Positions 1 through 9,328 are shown, counted from the first letter of the stretch. The stretch is 60,456 bases of DNA from Rhodospirillales bacterium (GCA_030744625.1 JASLQF010000014.1:1-60456); one strand, 5' to 3'. Notes: generated by a model not told the origin, from the letters alone. Made by a program: numbers and translations.

Positions 1-184
1 TATCCACCCCCGGTTTTGTTTTCCGGGGGGTTTGGCATAATCCACTGGGGGGGGGCGGGCCCCCGCCCCACCATTGCCCAAACTGGGTTGGGCGGGGTCC
101 GGCACCGGCCCGCTAGCGGTGATTACATCTAAATGGATAAGGCGCTAGGGGGCGCTCCCCCAAGGTAAGGGTCTGCCCGCAACC
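1..184. other. Leader region of the first gene
   Basis: It has an extreme G run (about 47-55) followed by an inverted GGGCGGGC/GCCCGCCC-type palindrome near 54-75, and a short CCGG-TTTTGTTTT-CCGG hairpin. No gene is seen. Confidence 0.3.
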
Positions 185-1864
185 ATGGAAATTCCCGTCA
201 GCAAGATATTCGACGTCACCCACCTCCTCTACAAGCTGGGGAAGCCGATCCCCCTGCGGCAAATTCTCGACCAGACCCTGGCAAGCGGGATTGCCGACTA
301 CAGGCTGTTGGTCTTGTCGGGCCTCGCCTATTCGGAGGCCGGCCAACCGGCCGACGGGGGGCGCCATTTTGAGGAAGCGCTGCGCCAGTTGCCGGGTTCG
401 AATTCCGCCACGGCCGATCTGAAGGCGGCGCTCGAGGGCGCAAACGGCGGGGAACGGGTGTTGGCGGCCTTCGAACAATGCCTCGATGCCGACGAGACGC
501 CGGCCGAGACGCGCCGGTTGGCCGCTTACGTCCTGGTCGAATCCAAGGAATTCGACGCAGCCATGGATGTCGTGGAATCGGCCCTGGATTTCGAGAAAGA
601 CAATTTCCAGGCCAGGAAACAGATTGCTCATGATCTGTGGCGGTATGGCGGGCACAAGGTGTCGCGCATCGCCCGCGCGGAGAGGGTGTTTCGGGAACTT
701 TACGAGGCCGATCCGGAGGACCCGGAAGTGTGCCTCGGACTGGGCAGGGCTCTCATGCACCTGGGCCAGTCGGTGAAAGCCGAACCCTGTTTGCGGCGGG
801 CCTTCGAACTGCGGCCCGAGGAGTTGATGCACTGCACCTGGTACCTCCAATGCCTGGTCCTCGATGACAAACATGGCGAGATCGTCGAGGCGTCCGATGT
901 CGCCCTCGAGCATCACCCGCGAAACGAGACCCTCCTCGCCTACCGGGAAAATTCCAGGAATTACGTGAAATCAAGGCAAAAACCGAAAGCGGCCCGATGG
1001 CCCCAGACGGCGCAAGAGTTGAGCGATCTGGAGACGGCCATAAGAAAGTTTGTTTTCAGTGTTTCGGTGCCGCCCCGGTTCATGTTCTCGAAGCAGGACA
1101 ACATCGTCACCCTGGGTTCGTGCTTCGCCGAGAACGTGGCGCGGGCCCTCAGGGCAAACGAGGTCGACGCCTACAACATCACCATCGGGGAATCCATCAA
1201 CTCGACCTACGCCAATCTCGCCTACATGAAACGCGTGGCCGGAGGCCCGGACGATGAGGTCACGGCAACGATCCGAAGCCTGCTCGGCCGCGACCCCGCC
1301 GGTGACAGGGGACACTTCGAGAAGGCCGCCATGATCATCTATACGTTGGGCGTGGCACCGTGTTTCTTCTCGACGGCGAGCGGCGAATTCATGATGTTCG
1401 ACCGCCACGAGTTCTCGCTCAAACTGCTCAACAAGGAGTATGTGTGGCGAAACACCAGCGTCGAGGAAAACAAGAATAATATCAAAGAGATCATAGACAC
1501 CGTGCGCGCTATCAATGCGGCCGCCAGGCTCATATTCACCGTGTCCCCCATACCCCTGGGCGTGAGCTTCGATTACGAATCGGCCTTGGTCGCGGACTGC
1601 GTCTCCAAGTCGACCTTGCGCGCCGCCGTCGACGAGGTGATCCGCGAGGCCCCGTCCCACGTGATGTATTGGCCGACTTTCGAGGTGTTTCGCTGGCTCG
1701 GCGCCTACACGGGTCCGGTCTACGGCGCCGATGACGGTTCATCGGCCCATGCCTCGGAGTTCGTGGTCAACCTGATCTTCAAGGAGTTCTTCGAGAGGTT
1801 TTGCGTTGACTGGGAGGCCGGTGGAAGCGCCGGTGAGCCGGCCTCCGATGGTCGGTCCAAATGA
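185..1864 (+). CDS. TPR-repeat protein with C-terminal GSCFA domain
   Basis: The 559-residue product has two parts. Residues about 20-260 are helical and rich in A/L/E, with TPR-like spacing (for example the stretch around 'LGLGRALMHLGQSVKAEPCL'). From about residue 300 it carries the GSCFA family signature 'LGSCFAENVARAL' (near residues 309-321). GSCFA domains are SGNH-hydrolase-like and occur in surface-polysaccharide or acyl-modification contexts; no substrate is established for this one. The S of GSCFA would be the presumed nucleophile. The start is the first ATG after a GC-rich leader, and no strong Shine-Dalgarno is visible. No signal peptide or membrane segment is seen, so it is probably cytosolic. 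The next gene begins about 65 bases downstream on the same strand. Domain assignment is by motif; function is unknown. Confidence 0.8.
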   Translation: MEIPVSKIFDVTHLLYKLGKPIPLRQILDQTLASGIADYRLLVLSGLAYSEAGQPADGGRHFEEALRQLPGSNSATADLKAALEGANGGERVLAAFEQCLDADETPAETRRLAAYVLVESKEFDAAMDVVESALDFEKDNFQARKQIAHDLWRYGGHKVSRIARAERVFRELYEADPEDPEVCLGLGRALMHLGQSVKAEPCLRRAFELRPEELMHCTWYLQCLVLDDKHGEIVEASDVALEHHPRNETLLAYRENSRNYVKSRQKPKAARWPQTAQELSDLETAIRKFVFSVSVPPRFMFSKQDNIVTLGSCFAENVARALRANEVDAYNITIGESINSTYANLAYMKRVAGGPDDEVTATIRSLLGRDPAGDRGHFEKAAMIIYTLGVAPCFFSTASGEFMMFDRHEFSLKLLNKEYVWRNTSVEENKNNIKEIIDTVRAINAAARLIFTVSPIPLGVSFDYESALVADCVSKSTLRAAVDEVIREAPSHVMYWPTFEVFRWLGAYTGPVYGADDGSSAHASEFVVNLIFKEFFERFCVDWEAGGSAGEPASDGRSK

Positions 1865-1928
1865 ATTGACTGCCAGAGCCGGCTCGCGGAGAGCACGGAA
1901 GCTCCGCCGTTCGGCCAAGGAGGAAACC

Positions 1929-2747
1929 ATGTCCGAGGCCTTCCGCAAGCTCCACTACGGTCCCGATATTCTCATCCTGCCCAATGCCTGGGACGCGGCC
2001 AGCGCCCGCATCATCGCCGCCGCCGGTTTCCCGGCCATCGCCACGACCAGCGCCGGCATCGCCTTCGCCCGGGGCTACCCGGACGGCGAGCGCATCGGCC
2101 GCGCCGAAATGCTGCGCGACGTGGCGTGCATCGTCGGCTGCGTCGACGTGCCGGTCACCGCCGACCTGGAAGCCGGCTACGGGCCGGACGCCGAGGATGT
2201 GGCGGAAACCATGCGCCAGGCCATCAAGGCGGGCGCCGCCGGCCTCAACCTGGAGGATTCGAGCCACGACCCGGACCAACCCCTCTTCGAGATGGGCCGC
2301 GCAACGGAGCGCGTCGCCGCGGCGCGCGCCGCCGCCGCCGCCGCCGGGGTGCCCGTCGTCATCAACGCGCGGACGGATGGATACATCCTCGGTTTCGAGA
2401 GAAACGACGAGCTGTTCGCCGACACCGTCGAGCGCGCCAACGCCTACCGCGCGGCGGGCGCCGATTGCATCTTCGTACCCGCCGTCATCGATGCCGGGAC
2501 CATCGGGCGCCTGGCCGCCGAGATCGACGGCCCGATCAATATCCTGGCCGGACCCGGGTCGCCGCCGCTGCCTGAGCTGCGGGCGCTCGGCGTGGCGCGG
2601 GTCAGCATCGGCAGCGGCCTGGCGCGCGCCGCCTACACGGTGGCGCGGCGCGCCGCCGACGAACTGCTCGGGCCCGGCACCTTCACCTTCGCCGAGGGCG
2701 CCATTTCGCATCCCGACATGAACCGGTTGATGGAGCGCACGGATTGA
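1929..2747 (+). CDS. Isocitrate lyase/PEP mutase family enzyme
   Basis: The 272-aa product matches the isocitrate lyase/phosphonomutase TIM-barrel superfamily. It has an N-terminal 'LPNAWDAASARI' segment, the metal-binding region 'TADLEAGYG', a 'GLNLEDS' strand, and 'INARTDGYI' in the second half. The isocitrate-lyase KKCGH loop is not seen, so it is more like the oxaloacetate decarboxylase, carboxyvinyl-phosphonate mutase or 2-methylisocitrate-lyase-like members. The substrate cannot be named. The ATG at 1929 is chosen because AAGGAGG lies a few bases upstream. The frame stays open back to 1806 inside the previous gene, but that part has no family similarity. Confidence 0.85.
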   Translation: MSEAFRKLHYGPDILILPNAWDAASARIIAAAGFPAIATTSAGIAFARGYPDGERIGRAEMLRDVACIVGCVDVPVTADLEAGYGPDAEDVAETMRQAIKAGAAGLNLEDSSHDPDQPLFEMGRATERVAAARAAAAAAGVPVVINARTDGYILGFERNDELFADTVERANAYRAAGADCIFVPAVIDAGTIGRLAAEIDGPINILAGPGSPPLPELRALGVARVSIGSGLARAAYTVARRAADELLGPGTFTFAEGAISHPDMNRLMERTD

Positions 2748-2802
2748 CGCGGTCTCGGCGGCACCGGTACGATAGGACGCTTCATCTCCCGGGGGATGCT
2801 TG

Positions 2803-3300
2803 ATGGGCGGGAAAAAAGCGGGCTCGCGATTCATCGCGGCGCCGACCACCTTGCGATCGAAGGTCAAGGTCGGCGGACCAGGCGCCGTGGATGCCGAGGC
2901 CCTGGCCCGCGCCGAACAGATCATCGCCGACATGGCCGACGATTATCTCGAGTGGGCGGAGGATGACCTGCTCAATATCGCCGAGGCCCTGGACAATCTG
3001 AAGGCCGCCAGGAAGAAAGACCGCAAGGAGCACATCGAGCGCATCTTTCAGATCTCCCACGATATCAAGGGACAGGGCGGCAGCTTCGGTTATGGCATGA
3101 TGACCCGCATCGCAAATCAGCTGTGCGCCTTCGTCGAAACGCTCGAAAGCGCCGGTGCCGCCGAGATCGAGGTGCTTGAACTCCACATCGATGCCATGAA
3201 GCTGATCATTGCCAACCGCCTGTCCGGCGAGGGCGGGCAAGTGGCCAAGAAGCTGTTCCAGAACCTGAAGAAGGTCACCGAGAAGGTGGCGGCGAGCTAG
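2803..3300 (+). CDS. Stand-alone Hpt (histidine phosphotransfer) domain protein
   Basis: This is a small 165-aa protein whose centre reads 'ISHDIKGQGGSFGYGMM'. That fits the phosphotransfer motif H-x-x-K-G, with His86 as candidate phosphoacceptor and Lys89 following. Flanking sequence is helical and rich in A/E/L, as in a four-helix Hpt bundle. No kinase, receiver or membrane domain is present, and no two-component gene is adjacent, so its partner is unknown. A basic tail of about 20 residues precedes the domain. The ATG at 2803 follows a G-rich stretch at the right spacing; a TTG at 2800 would add one residue. Confidence 0.75.
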   Translation: MGGKKAGSRFIAAPTTLRSKVKVGGPGAVDAEALARAEQIIADMADDYLEWAEDDLLNIAEALDNLKAARKKDRKEHIERIFQISHDIKGQGGSFGYGMMTRIANQLCAFVETLESAGAAEIEVLELHIDAMKLIIANRLSGEGGQVAKKLFQNLKKVTEKVAAS

Positions 3301-3406
3301 ACCGCGTTCAAGGCGCGTCAGGAAAGCGGCTGAACGGGCGGATGGGCGTCCCGCGTCATCGATGTCGGCCAGGTGTCATTGAACCAGCAGGGCGCGGTAT
3401 GCGGTT

Positions 3407-4489
3407 TCAGGCCGCGAGTTCGGCGTCGGCCCGTCCGGAAATCCTGTTTCCGGCAACCCCATTTCCGGCGATCCTTTCCTCGGCGATGCGGTCGGCGACG
3501 GCGCTGGTCGCGGCGTCTTCCGCCTCGGCGCGGGCCAGGATGCGCTTCACCGTGCCGTAAATCCCCTCCGTCATGCGGCGCACCGCGTCGGCGTCGCGGC
3601 CGGGCCCGTCGTGGGCGACGTCGATGAGGCCGCCGGCGTTGGCTACGTAATCGGGGGTGTAGAGGATGCCCCTTCGCTTGAGCTCGGCGCCGTGGCGCCC
3701 TTCCGCCAGCTGGTTGTTGGCGGCGCCGGTGACGACGCGGACGCGCAAGAGGGGGATGGTGGCGTCGTTGAGGACGGCGCCCAGCGCGCACGGCGCGAAG
3801 ACGTCGGCCTCGGTTCCGTAGATGTCGTCGGGGGCCACGGGGTGCGCCCCGAACTCGGCGGCGGCGCGACGCACCGCGCCTTCATCGATGTCGGTGACCG
3901 AGAGGCGGGCGCCGGCGTCGGCCAGATGGCGGCACAAGGCGTAGCCGACGCTGCCCAGGCCCTGCACGGCGACGCGCACCCCGGACAGCTCGGCGTACCC
4001 CAGGCCGTGCTCGACGGCCGCCCGGATGGCCATGTAGACGCCGAGCGCCGTCATCGGCGAGGGGTTGCCGCTGCCCTCCGAGGTGCCGCGCACGAATGGT
4101 GTCTGGGTGGCGATGACGTCCATGTCGGCGACCGTGGTGCCGACGTCCTCGGCGGTGATGTAGCGCCCGCCGAGGGAATCGACGAAGCGGCCGAAGGCGC
4201 GCAACAGGTCCTCGCTCTTGTCGCGTCCGGCGTCGCCCATGATGACCGCCTTGCCGCCACCCACGTTTAGGCCGGCGATGGCCGCCTTGTAGGTCATGCC
4301 GCGCGACAGGCGCAGCGCATCGGCCAGCGCCTCGTCGTCCGATCCATAGTCCCACATGCGGCACCCGCCAAGGGCCGGACCGAGTTGCGTGCCGTGGACG
4401 GCGACGATGCATTTGAGGCCGGTGGCGGCATCGGAACCGAAGGCAACCAGTTCATGGTCCTTGAAATCGCGGCTTGAGAAAACGGTCAT
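3407..4489 (-). CDS. Glu/Leu/Phe/Val dehydrogenase (leucine dehydrogenase type)
   Basis: NAD-dependent oxidative deaminase of branched-chain or aromatic amino acids. It has 360 residues, close to the usual leucine dehydrogenase length. The N-terminal catalytic domain has 'MTYKAAIAGLNVGGGKAVI' with Lys68 and Lys80 at the substrate/catalytic positions. The Rossmann domain carries 'VQGLGSVGYALC' (about residue 178). 'GAANNQLA' and 'YTPDYVANAGGLI' are typical of the C-terminal half. The ATG at 4489 is chosen because AGGAG precedes it; the open frame continues upstream without family similarity. The C-terminus ends in an unusual low-complexity tail of E/A/G/N repeats after about residue 325. It is convergent with the Hpt gene. 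Confidence 0.9.
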   Translation of the reverse strand: MTVFSSRDFKDHELVAFGSDAATGLKCIVAVHGTQLGPALGGCRMWDYGSDDEALADALRLSRGMTYKAAIAGLNVGGGKAVIMGDAGRDKSEDLLRAFGRFVDSLGGRYITAEDVGTTVADMDVIATQTPFVRGTSEGSGNPSPMTALGVYMAIRAAVEHGLGYAELSGVRVAVQGLGSVGYALCRHLADAGARLSVTDIDEGAVRRAAAEFGAHPVAPDDIYGTEADVFAPCALGAVLNDATIPLLRVRVVTGAANNQLAEGRHGAELKRRGILYTPDYVANAGGLIDVAHDGPGRDADAVRRMTEGIYGTVKRILARAEAEDAATSAVADRIAEERIAGNGVAGNRISGRADAELAA

Positions 4490-4773
4490 GAGCGATTCTC
4501 CTGACAATCGGCGGGCCAAGCGGCGAAGCGCGATTTGAGCCCTGATGGTGCGCCGCCACTTGTTAATTTTCAATGAATTTTCAATAACTTACGAAATTCG
4601 ACGCAATCTTTCACGGCACTTCGCCAAATTGTCCAAATCGGTCGGCGCGGCGGCGGACGGCGACATTCCGTTACCTGCCCCGGCAAGGCGCGGGAGCCGT
4701 TTTTGCGCGACTCGCCTCACGGCGTTTCGATTAACGGCTTGCCCAACTGTCCGGAATTGTCACAATCGGCGGC
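4490..4773. promoter_or_regulatory. Divergent intergenic region with AT-rich stretch
   Basis: 284 bases separate the divergent dehydrogenase and nucleoside hydrolase genes. Bases about 4560-4615 are conspicuously AT-rich for this genome, with 'TTTTCAATGAATTTTCAATA' containing a near-direct repeat of TTTTCAAT. This is the likely promoter zone for both genes. No recognised regulator box or RNA structure was found. Confidence 0.35.
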
Positions 4774-5712
4774 ATGGCGCCGCGTCCCATCATCATCGAC
4801 TGCGATCCCGGCCACGACGACGCCGTGGCCCTCCTTCTCGCCTTCGCCTCGCCCGGCGAACTCGACGTTCTGGGGATCACCGTGGTGGCCGGCAATGTGC
4901 CGTTGGACCATACGGAAGCCAACGCCCGGCGTATTTGCGAGCTGGCGGGACGCGCCGACGTGGGTGTTTACGCCGGATGCGCGGCGCCTCTCGAACGGCC
5001 ATTGGTGACGGCCGAGGAGGTTCACGGAGAGACCGGCCTCGAAGGCTCCGGCCTTGGCCAACCGGCGATGGCGCTGGCCGACGGGCACGCCGTCGACTTC
5101 ATCGTCGAGACCCTGCTGGCGGCGCCGGACGGCGTAGTGACCCTGGCTCCCACCGGGCCTCTCACCAACGTGGCGGCGGCCATGATCCGCGAGCCGCGTA
5201 TCCTGCCCAAGATCGGCGAGATCGTGCTCATGGGGGGCTCGATCGGGCTCGGCAACGTGACGCCGGCGGCGGAATTCAACATCTACGTGGATCCTCACGC
5301 CGCCGACGCGGTGTTCGCGTCGGGAGCGGCAATCACCATGCTCGGGCTCGACGTCACCCACAAGGCGCTGATCACGAAAGAGCGGCTGGCCGCCATCGGC
5401 GCCCTCGGCACGCCGGTCGGCGACGCCGTCGCCGGCATGCTGGAGGTCTACAACCGCCACCACGCCGAGCGCTACGGGCGCGTCGGCGGACCGCTGCACG
5501 ATCCCTGCGTCATCGCCTACCTGTTGAGGCCCGAGCTGTTTTCGGGCCGCCGGGTCCATGTGAAGGTGGAGACCCGGAGCGAGCTGACCATGGGGCGTAC
5601 GGTGGTGGACTGGCTGAGCGTCACCGGCGAGGCCGCCAACGCCACCGTCATCGACGACATCGACGCCGATGGCTTCTACGCCCTGCTCACCGAGCGCCTG
5701 GCGCAGCTTTGA
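4774..5712 (+). CDS. Inosine/uridine-preferring nucleoside hydrolase
   Basis: Hydrolyses the N-glycosidic bond of nucleosides to a free base and ribose (purine/pyrimidine salvage). It has 312 residues, the standard length. The calcium-binding, catalytic N-terminal motif is intact: 'DCDPGHDDAVALLLAF' with Asp9, Asp11, Asp15 and Asp16. Further family marks are 'TLAPTGPLTNVA', 'VLMGGS', 'EFNIYVDPHAA' and the late 'LHDPCVIAYL' carrying the active-site His-Asp pair. There is no signal peptide, so it is cytosolic. Its 3' end overlaps the convergent next gene by 26 bases. Confidence 0.93.
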   Translation: MAPRPIIIDCDPGHDDAVALLLAFASPGELDVLGITVVAGNVPLDHTEANARRICELAGRADVGVYAGCAAPLERPLVTAEEVHGETGLEGSGLGQPAMALADGHAVDFIVETLLAAPDGVVTLAPTGPLTNVAAAMIREPRILPKIGEIVLMGGSIGLGNVTPAAEFNIYVDPHAADAVFASGAAITMLGLDVTHKALITKERLAAIGALGTPVGDAVAGMLEVYNRHHAERYGRVGGPLHDPCVIAYLLRPELFSGRRVHVKVETRSELTMGRTVVDWLSVTGEAANATVIDDIDADGFYALLTERLAQL

Positions 5713-6247
5713 GCCTTTCGCGGAAGTTATCGAGCCAGGCGAGGCGGGCCTCCAGCTCGCCGATGTCATGGTCGAGCCATTCGATCAGGAAGCCGCCGTC
5801 CCCGGCGTGGTGCTGACGCAGGTCGTCGAGCCGCGCCAGCTCGTTCTCGCAGACCTCGACCAGGATGTCGGCCTGGTCGCCTTGTTCCGTGGCGTCCAGG
5901 AAATGGAGGAAACGGAACTTCAGGGCGACCACCAACTTGTTGAGATCGCTGCTGGCCGAGCGCATGTTGGCGCGGAGAAGGGCGCGCAGTTCCGTCATGC
6001 CGTCCTCGGTGATGGCCAGGGTAGCGTCGTCCTCCATGCCCTCGCCTTCCACCGGCGCCACCAGGCCTTCGTATTTCAGGAGTTCGATCGAATTGCCCAT
6101 GAGGTCGAGGGAGGGCCCCATCACGCGGCTGACGAAATGGCGCACGGCGTTGACCAGGGCACTGTAGCGCGAGGGGCCGATGGCCAGGGTGCCGAGCGCG
6201 CACAGACGCGTCGCATCGCGCGGCGTGAGGGTGTTGTCAGCGTACAT
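5687..6247 (-). CDS. Putative winged-helix (PadR-like) protein
   Basis: An approximately 186-residue protein that I do not recognise with certainty. The first 90 residues look like a winged-helix DNA-binding domain: 'RLCALGTLAIGPSRYSALVNAV', a central 'SIELLKYEGLVAPVEG' recognition-helix/wing pattern, then 'LAITEDGMTELRALL'. The second half is helical with charged heptads, resembling the C-terminal dimerisation helices of PadR-type regulators. The start is uncertain: ATG 6247 is preferred, while in-frame ATGs at 6277-6280 would add 11 residues. It lies downstream of hemA on the same strand, separated by a strong hairpin. A role in regulation is inference only. Confidence 0.55.
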   Translation of the reverse strand: MYADNTLTPRDATRLCALGTLAIGPSRYSALVNAVRHFVSRVMGPSLDLMGNSIELLKYEGLVAPVEGEGMEDDATLAITEDGMTELRALLRANMRSASSDLNKLVVALKFRFLHFLDATEQGDQADILVEVCENELARLDDLRQHHAGDGGFLIEWLDHDIGELEARLAWLDNFRERLKAAPGAR

Positions 6248-6310
6248 CGGGCCCGTTTCCGTCCGCCATGACGGCATCATAGGCGGGACGCCGGGGGCCG
6301 TCCATACAGA

Positions 6311-6334
6311 GGCGGCGCCCCGCCGGGCGCCGCC
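6311..6334. terminator. Perfect 10-bp GC hairpin between hemA and the winged-helix gene
   Basis: GGCGGCGCCC and its exact complement GGGCGCCGCC are separated by a 4-base loop (CGCC). It lies about 50 bases after the hemA stop in the direction of transcription. No T-run follows on the minus strand, so it may be a pause, attenuator or RNA-stabilising structure rather than a classical intrinsic terminator. Confidence 0.45.
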
Positions 6335-6382
6335 TTCATCGAGCGCGAATAAGAGAAAGGGCCGGCGCCCCGCGCCCCGGTG

Positions 6383-7594
6383 TCAGGCCGCCTGCTTGAG
6401 GCCGAGGCGGTTCCACACGTCCTTGATGGCGAGCACCAAGTGGTCCATGTCGCTGTCCGTGTGCAGCGGGGTCGGCGTGAAGCGCAGTCGTTCGGTGCCG
6501 CGCTCCACGGTCGGGTAGTTGATAGGCTGCACGTAGATGTCGTGTTGGTCCATCAACTCGTCGCTGGCCTGCTTGCACAGCGGCGCGTCCCCCACCATGA
6601 CGGGGACGATGTGGCTGACGCTGGCCATGACCGGAATGCCGGCCTCGCGGAAACGCCGCTTCAGGGTGGCGGCGCGTTCCTGGTGGCGCTCGCGGATCTC
6701 GTCATGTTCCTTGAGGTAGCGGATGCTGGCCAGGGCGGCACCGGCGACGGCGGGGGGCATGGACGTTGAGAATATGAAGCCCGATCCATACGAGCGGATG
6801 AAATCGCACATATCGGCGGTGCCGGCGATATAGCCGCCGACCACGCCGAAGGCCTTGGCCAGCGTCCCCTGGATGATGTCGACACGGTGCATGAGGCCGT
6901 CGCGCTCGGCGACGCCGCCGCCACGCTTGCCGTACATGCCGACGGCGTGTACTTCGTCGAGGAAAGTCAGCGCCCCGTGCCTGGCGGAAACGTCGAGGAT
7001 TTCCTCGATGGGCGCGATGTCGCCGTCCATGGAATAGACCGACTCGAAGGCGACGATCTTGGCCCGGTCGCGGTCATAGGTGCCGAGCAGCCGGTCCAGT
7101 TCGGCCACATCGTTGTGCTTGAAAATCTTCTTCTCGGCGCGGGAGTGGATGATCCCCTCGATCATGGAGTTGTGGTTCTTCTCGTCGGAGAGCAGCACGC
7201 AATCGGGCATGAGCTTGCCGAGCGTCGAGAGCGCCGTCATGTTGGCCGTCCACCCGGAGCCGAATATCAGCGCCGCCTCGGTGCCGTGCAGGTTGGCGAG
7301 TTCCTGTTCCAGCAGCACGTGATAGTGATTGGTGCCCGATATGTTGCGCGTACCGCCGGCCCCGGCGCCGCACTTGTCGATGGCCTCGTGCATGGCGGCC
7401 AGCACGACCTCGTGCTGGCCCATGCCCAGGTAGTCGTTGGAGCACCACACCGTGATGTCCCTGACTTTGCCGTCGCGGTAGCTCTTGGCGCGTGGAAACT
7501 GGCCGGCCTGGCGCTCCAGATCGGCAAAGACGCGATAACGGCCTTCGGTCTTCAGTTCGGCGATTCTGTCCGCAAAAAATTCAGCGTAATCCAT
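6383..7594 (-). CDS. hemA: 5-aminolevulinate synthase
   Basis: PLP enzyme condensing glycine and succinyl-CoA to 5-aminolevulinate, the first step of tetrapyrrole synthesis by the C4 route, which among bacteria is typical of Alphaproteobacteria. 403 residues from ATG 7594, which has GGAG upstream. Diagnostic segments: 'CSNDYLGMG', '[17 protein letters not shown]', '[12 protein letters not shown]', and the PLP lysine in '[11 protein letters not shown]' (Lys247). It feeds the heme needed by the oxidase-like genes and the heme d1 pathway elsewhere in this window. The upstream 130 bases are AT-rich, but no recognisable FNR or iron box was found there. Confidence 0.96.
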   Translation of the reverse strand: MDYAEFFADRIAELKTEGRYRVFADLERQAGQFPRAKSYRDGKVRDITVWCSNDYLGMGQHEVVLAAMHEAIDKCGAGAGGTRNISGTNHYHVLLEQELANLHGTEAALIFGSGWTANMTALSTLGKLMPDCVLLSDEKNHNSMIEGIIHSRAEKKIFKHNDVAELDRLLGTYDRDRAKIVAFESVYSMDGDIAPIEEILDVSARHGALTFLDEVHAVGMYGKRGGGVAERDGLMHRVDIIQGTLAKAFGVVGGYIAGTADMCDFIRSYGSGFIFSTSMPPAVAGAALASIRYLKEHDEIRERHQERAATLKRRFREAGIPVMASVSHIVPVMVGDAPLCKQASDELMDQHDIYVQPINYPTVERGTERLRFTPTPLHTDSDMDHLVLAIKDVWNRLGLKQAA

Positions 7595-7722
7595 GTCGCT
7601 AACTCCGGCGGGCCACCTCTCTCTCAATAGGTTTGTGGTCCCGGCACAATTACAATTAGACTAATGTACTATATCCCCTGGGGCAATCGGCACGAATTCC
7701 GCCCATCCCACAACCCGGTGAA

Positions 7723-9111
7723 CTAGCCCACGGCGAGGCCGCGCTGGCGCGCCATGGCCTCGGTGTCGCCGAGGGCGCGCGCGAACAGGCCGAACATTTC
7801 CCCGATCTCGTCGGGCGTGATGATCAGCGGCGGCGCGAACGCCATGGTTTCTCCGATGACCCGGCTGAGCATGCCGTGCTCGACGAGGCGGTCCATGAGA
7901 TAGGGCCCGACCCCGTCGGCGGGGTCGAAAGGCTCCCTGGTTTCCTTGTTTTTCACCAGCTCGAGGGCGCCGATGAGCCCAATTCCGCGCACTTCGCCGA
8001 CCATCGGGTGATCGGCGAATTGGGCGAGGCCGTCTTGGAAGACCGGCGCCACTTTGCGGACGTGGCCGATGATGTCGCGCTCCTCGTAGATGTTCAGGGT
8101 CTCCAGCGCCACCGCCGCCGGCACCGGATGGCCGGAATAGGTGAAGCCGTGGGCGAAGGTGCCGATCTTCTCGCTTTCATCGACCAGCCCCTGGTAGATG
8201 TTGTCGGTGATCATCACCGCCGACATCGGCAGGTAGGCCGAGGTCAGCGCCTTGGCCATAACCAAAATGTCGGGCTCGATGCCGAAGGTCTGGCACCCCC
8301 AGACGTTGCCGGTGCGCCCGAAGCCGCAGATGACCTCGTCGGCGACCATCAGCACGTCGTACTTCTTCAGTACCGCCTGCATCTTGGCGAAGTAGGTGGC
8401 CGGCGGTACGATGACGCCGCCGCCGCCCATTACCGGCTCGGCGATGAAGGCGGCCACCGTTTCCGGGCCCTCGTCGAGGATCATTTTCTCCAGGTTGGCG
8501 GCGCAGCGGCTGGCGAAGTCCTCTTCGCTCTCGCCGGCCTCGCCAAAGCGGTAATAGTGCGGGCAGTCGGTGTGCAGGATGCCGGGTAGCGGCAGGTCGA
8601 AGTCCCGGTGGTTGTTGGGCAGGCCGGTCAGGCTGGCCGAGGCCACGGTGACCCCGTGATAGGCCTTGATGCGCGAGATGATCTTCTTCTTGTCGGGCCG
8701 GCCGCGGGCGTTGTTGTAGTACCAGACGAGCTTGACCACGGTGTCGTTGGCCTCGGAGCCCGAGTTGGCGAAGAACACCTTGGACATGGGCACAGGCGCC
8801 AACCCGATGAGCTTTTCCGAGAGGTCGGCGAGGACCGCCGGGGCCTTGGCGTGGAAGCTGTGATAGAAGGGCAATTCGCGCATGGCGCGGGTCGCCGCCT
8901 CGACAAGGCGCTCCTCGCCGAAGCCCAGCGCCGTGCACCAAAGCCCGGCGATGGCCTCGATATAGCCTCTCCCGTTCTCGTCGAAGACGTGGACACCCTT
9001 GCCCCGCGAGATGATGAGGGAGCCGTCCCTCTCATGGGTCTTGAGGTTGGTATAGGGGTGCAGGTGATAGGCGATATCCCGGCTGACCGCCGAGTTTCCG
9101 CGGTGATCCAT
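7723..9111 (-). CDS. Class III (omega) aminotransferase
   Basis: PLP-dependent fold-type I transaminase of the omega-amino acid:pyruvate group. From the start used here it has 462 residues. Marks: 'FANSGSEANDTVVKLVWYY', 'GFTYSGHPVPAAVALE', the Asp in 'VADEVICGFGRTG' that contacts the PLP pyridine N, and the Schiff-base lysine in 'ILVMAKALTSAYLP' (Lys287). Start 9111 is preferred because AGAGGT sits 7 bases upstream and family members begin near 'NSAVSRDIAYHLHPYTN'; ATG 9150 would add 13 residues. The amine donor is not predictable. An FNR-like box lies 67 bases upstream. Confidence 0.92.
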   Translation of the reverse strand: MDHRGNSAVSRDIAYHLHPYTNLKTHERDGSLIISRGKGVHVFDENGRGYIEAIAGLWCTALGFGEERLVEAATRAMRELPFYHSFHAKAPAVLADLSEKLIGLAPVPMSKVFFANSGSEANDTVVKLVWYYNNARGRPDKKKIISRIKAYHGVTVASASLTGLPNNHRDFDLPLPGILHTDCPHYYRFGEAGESEEDFASRCAANLEKMILDEGPETVAAFIAEPVMGGGGVIVPPATYFAKMQAVLKKYDVLMVADEVICGFGRTGNVWGCQTFGIEPDILVMAKALTSAYLPMSAVMITDNIYQGLVDESEKIGTFAHGFTYSGHPVPAAVALETLNIYEERDIIGHVRKVAPVFQDGLAQFADHPMVGEVRGIGLIGALELVKNKETREPFDPADGVGPYLMDRLVEHGMLSRVIGETMAFAPPLIITPDEIGEMFGLFARALGDTEAMARQRGLAVG

Positions 9112-9177
9112 TGTTTCGACCTCTGTGCCGAGCGCGTTTATGACGGCCATAATACGAGAGGAGACAAGGCCCAGGCC

Positions 9178-9191
9178 TTGATCGACGTCAA
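9178..9191. promoter_or_regulatory. CRP/FNR-family box, TTGAT-N4-GTCAA
   Basis: A 14-bp dyad TTGATCGACGTCAA in the divergent gap between the aminotransferase (start 9111) and the SDR gene (start 9329). It matches the FNR/NNR-type pattern with one half-site base differing from TTGAT-N4-ATCAA. A chance occurrence is possible. Confidence 0.35.
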
Positions 9192-9328
9192 TCGACGCCA
9201 GAATTCCTTTATAGCAGCTTGCCGGCGCTTTCCCAACACGTCTTCACCGCTTGCGCGGCGGCCCGTTATCGCCGATGGTGCCGCCGCGGCGATTGACCGG
9301 ACCGAGAGTCTCTGAAGGAGTATGCGTC

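Noticed and set aside
7595..7722. Iron- or oxygen-responsive box upstream of hemA
   Set aside because: AT-rich with a weak ATTAGACTAAT dyad, but no match to the ICE, RirA or FNR patterns good enough to claim.
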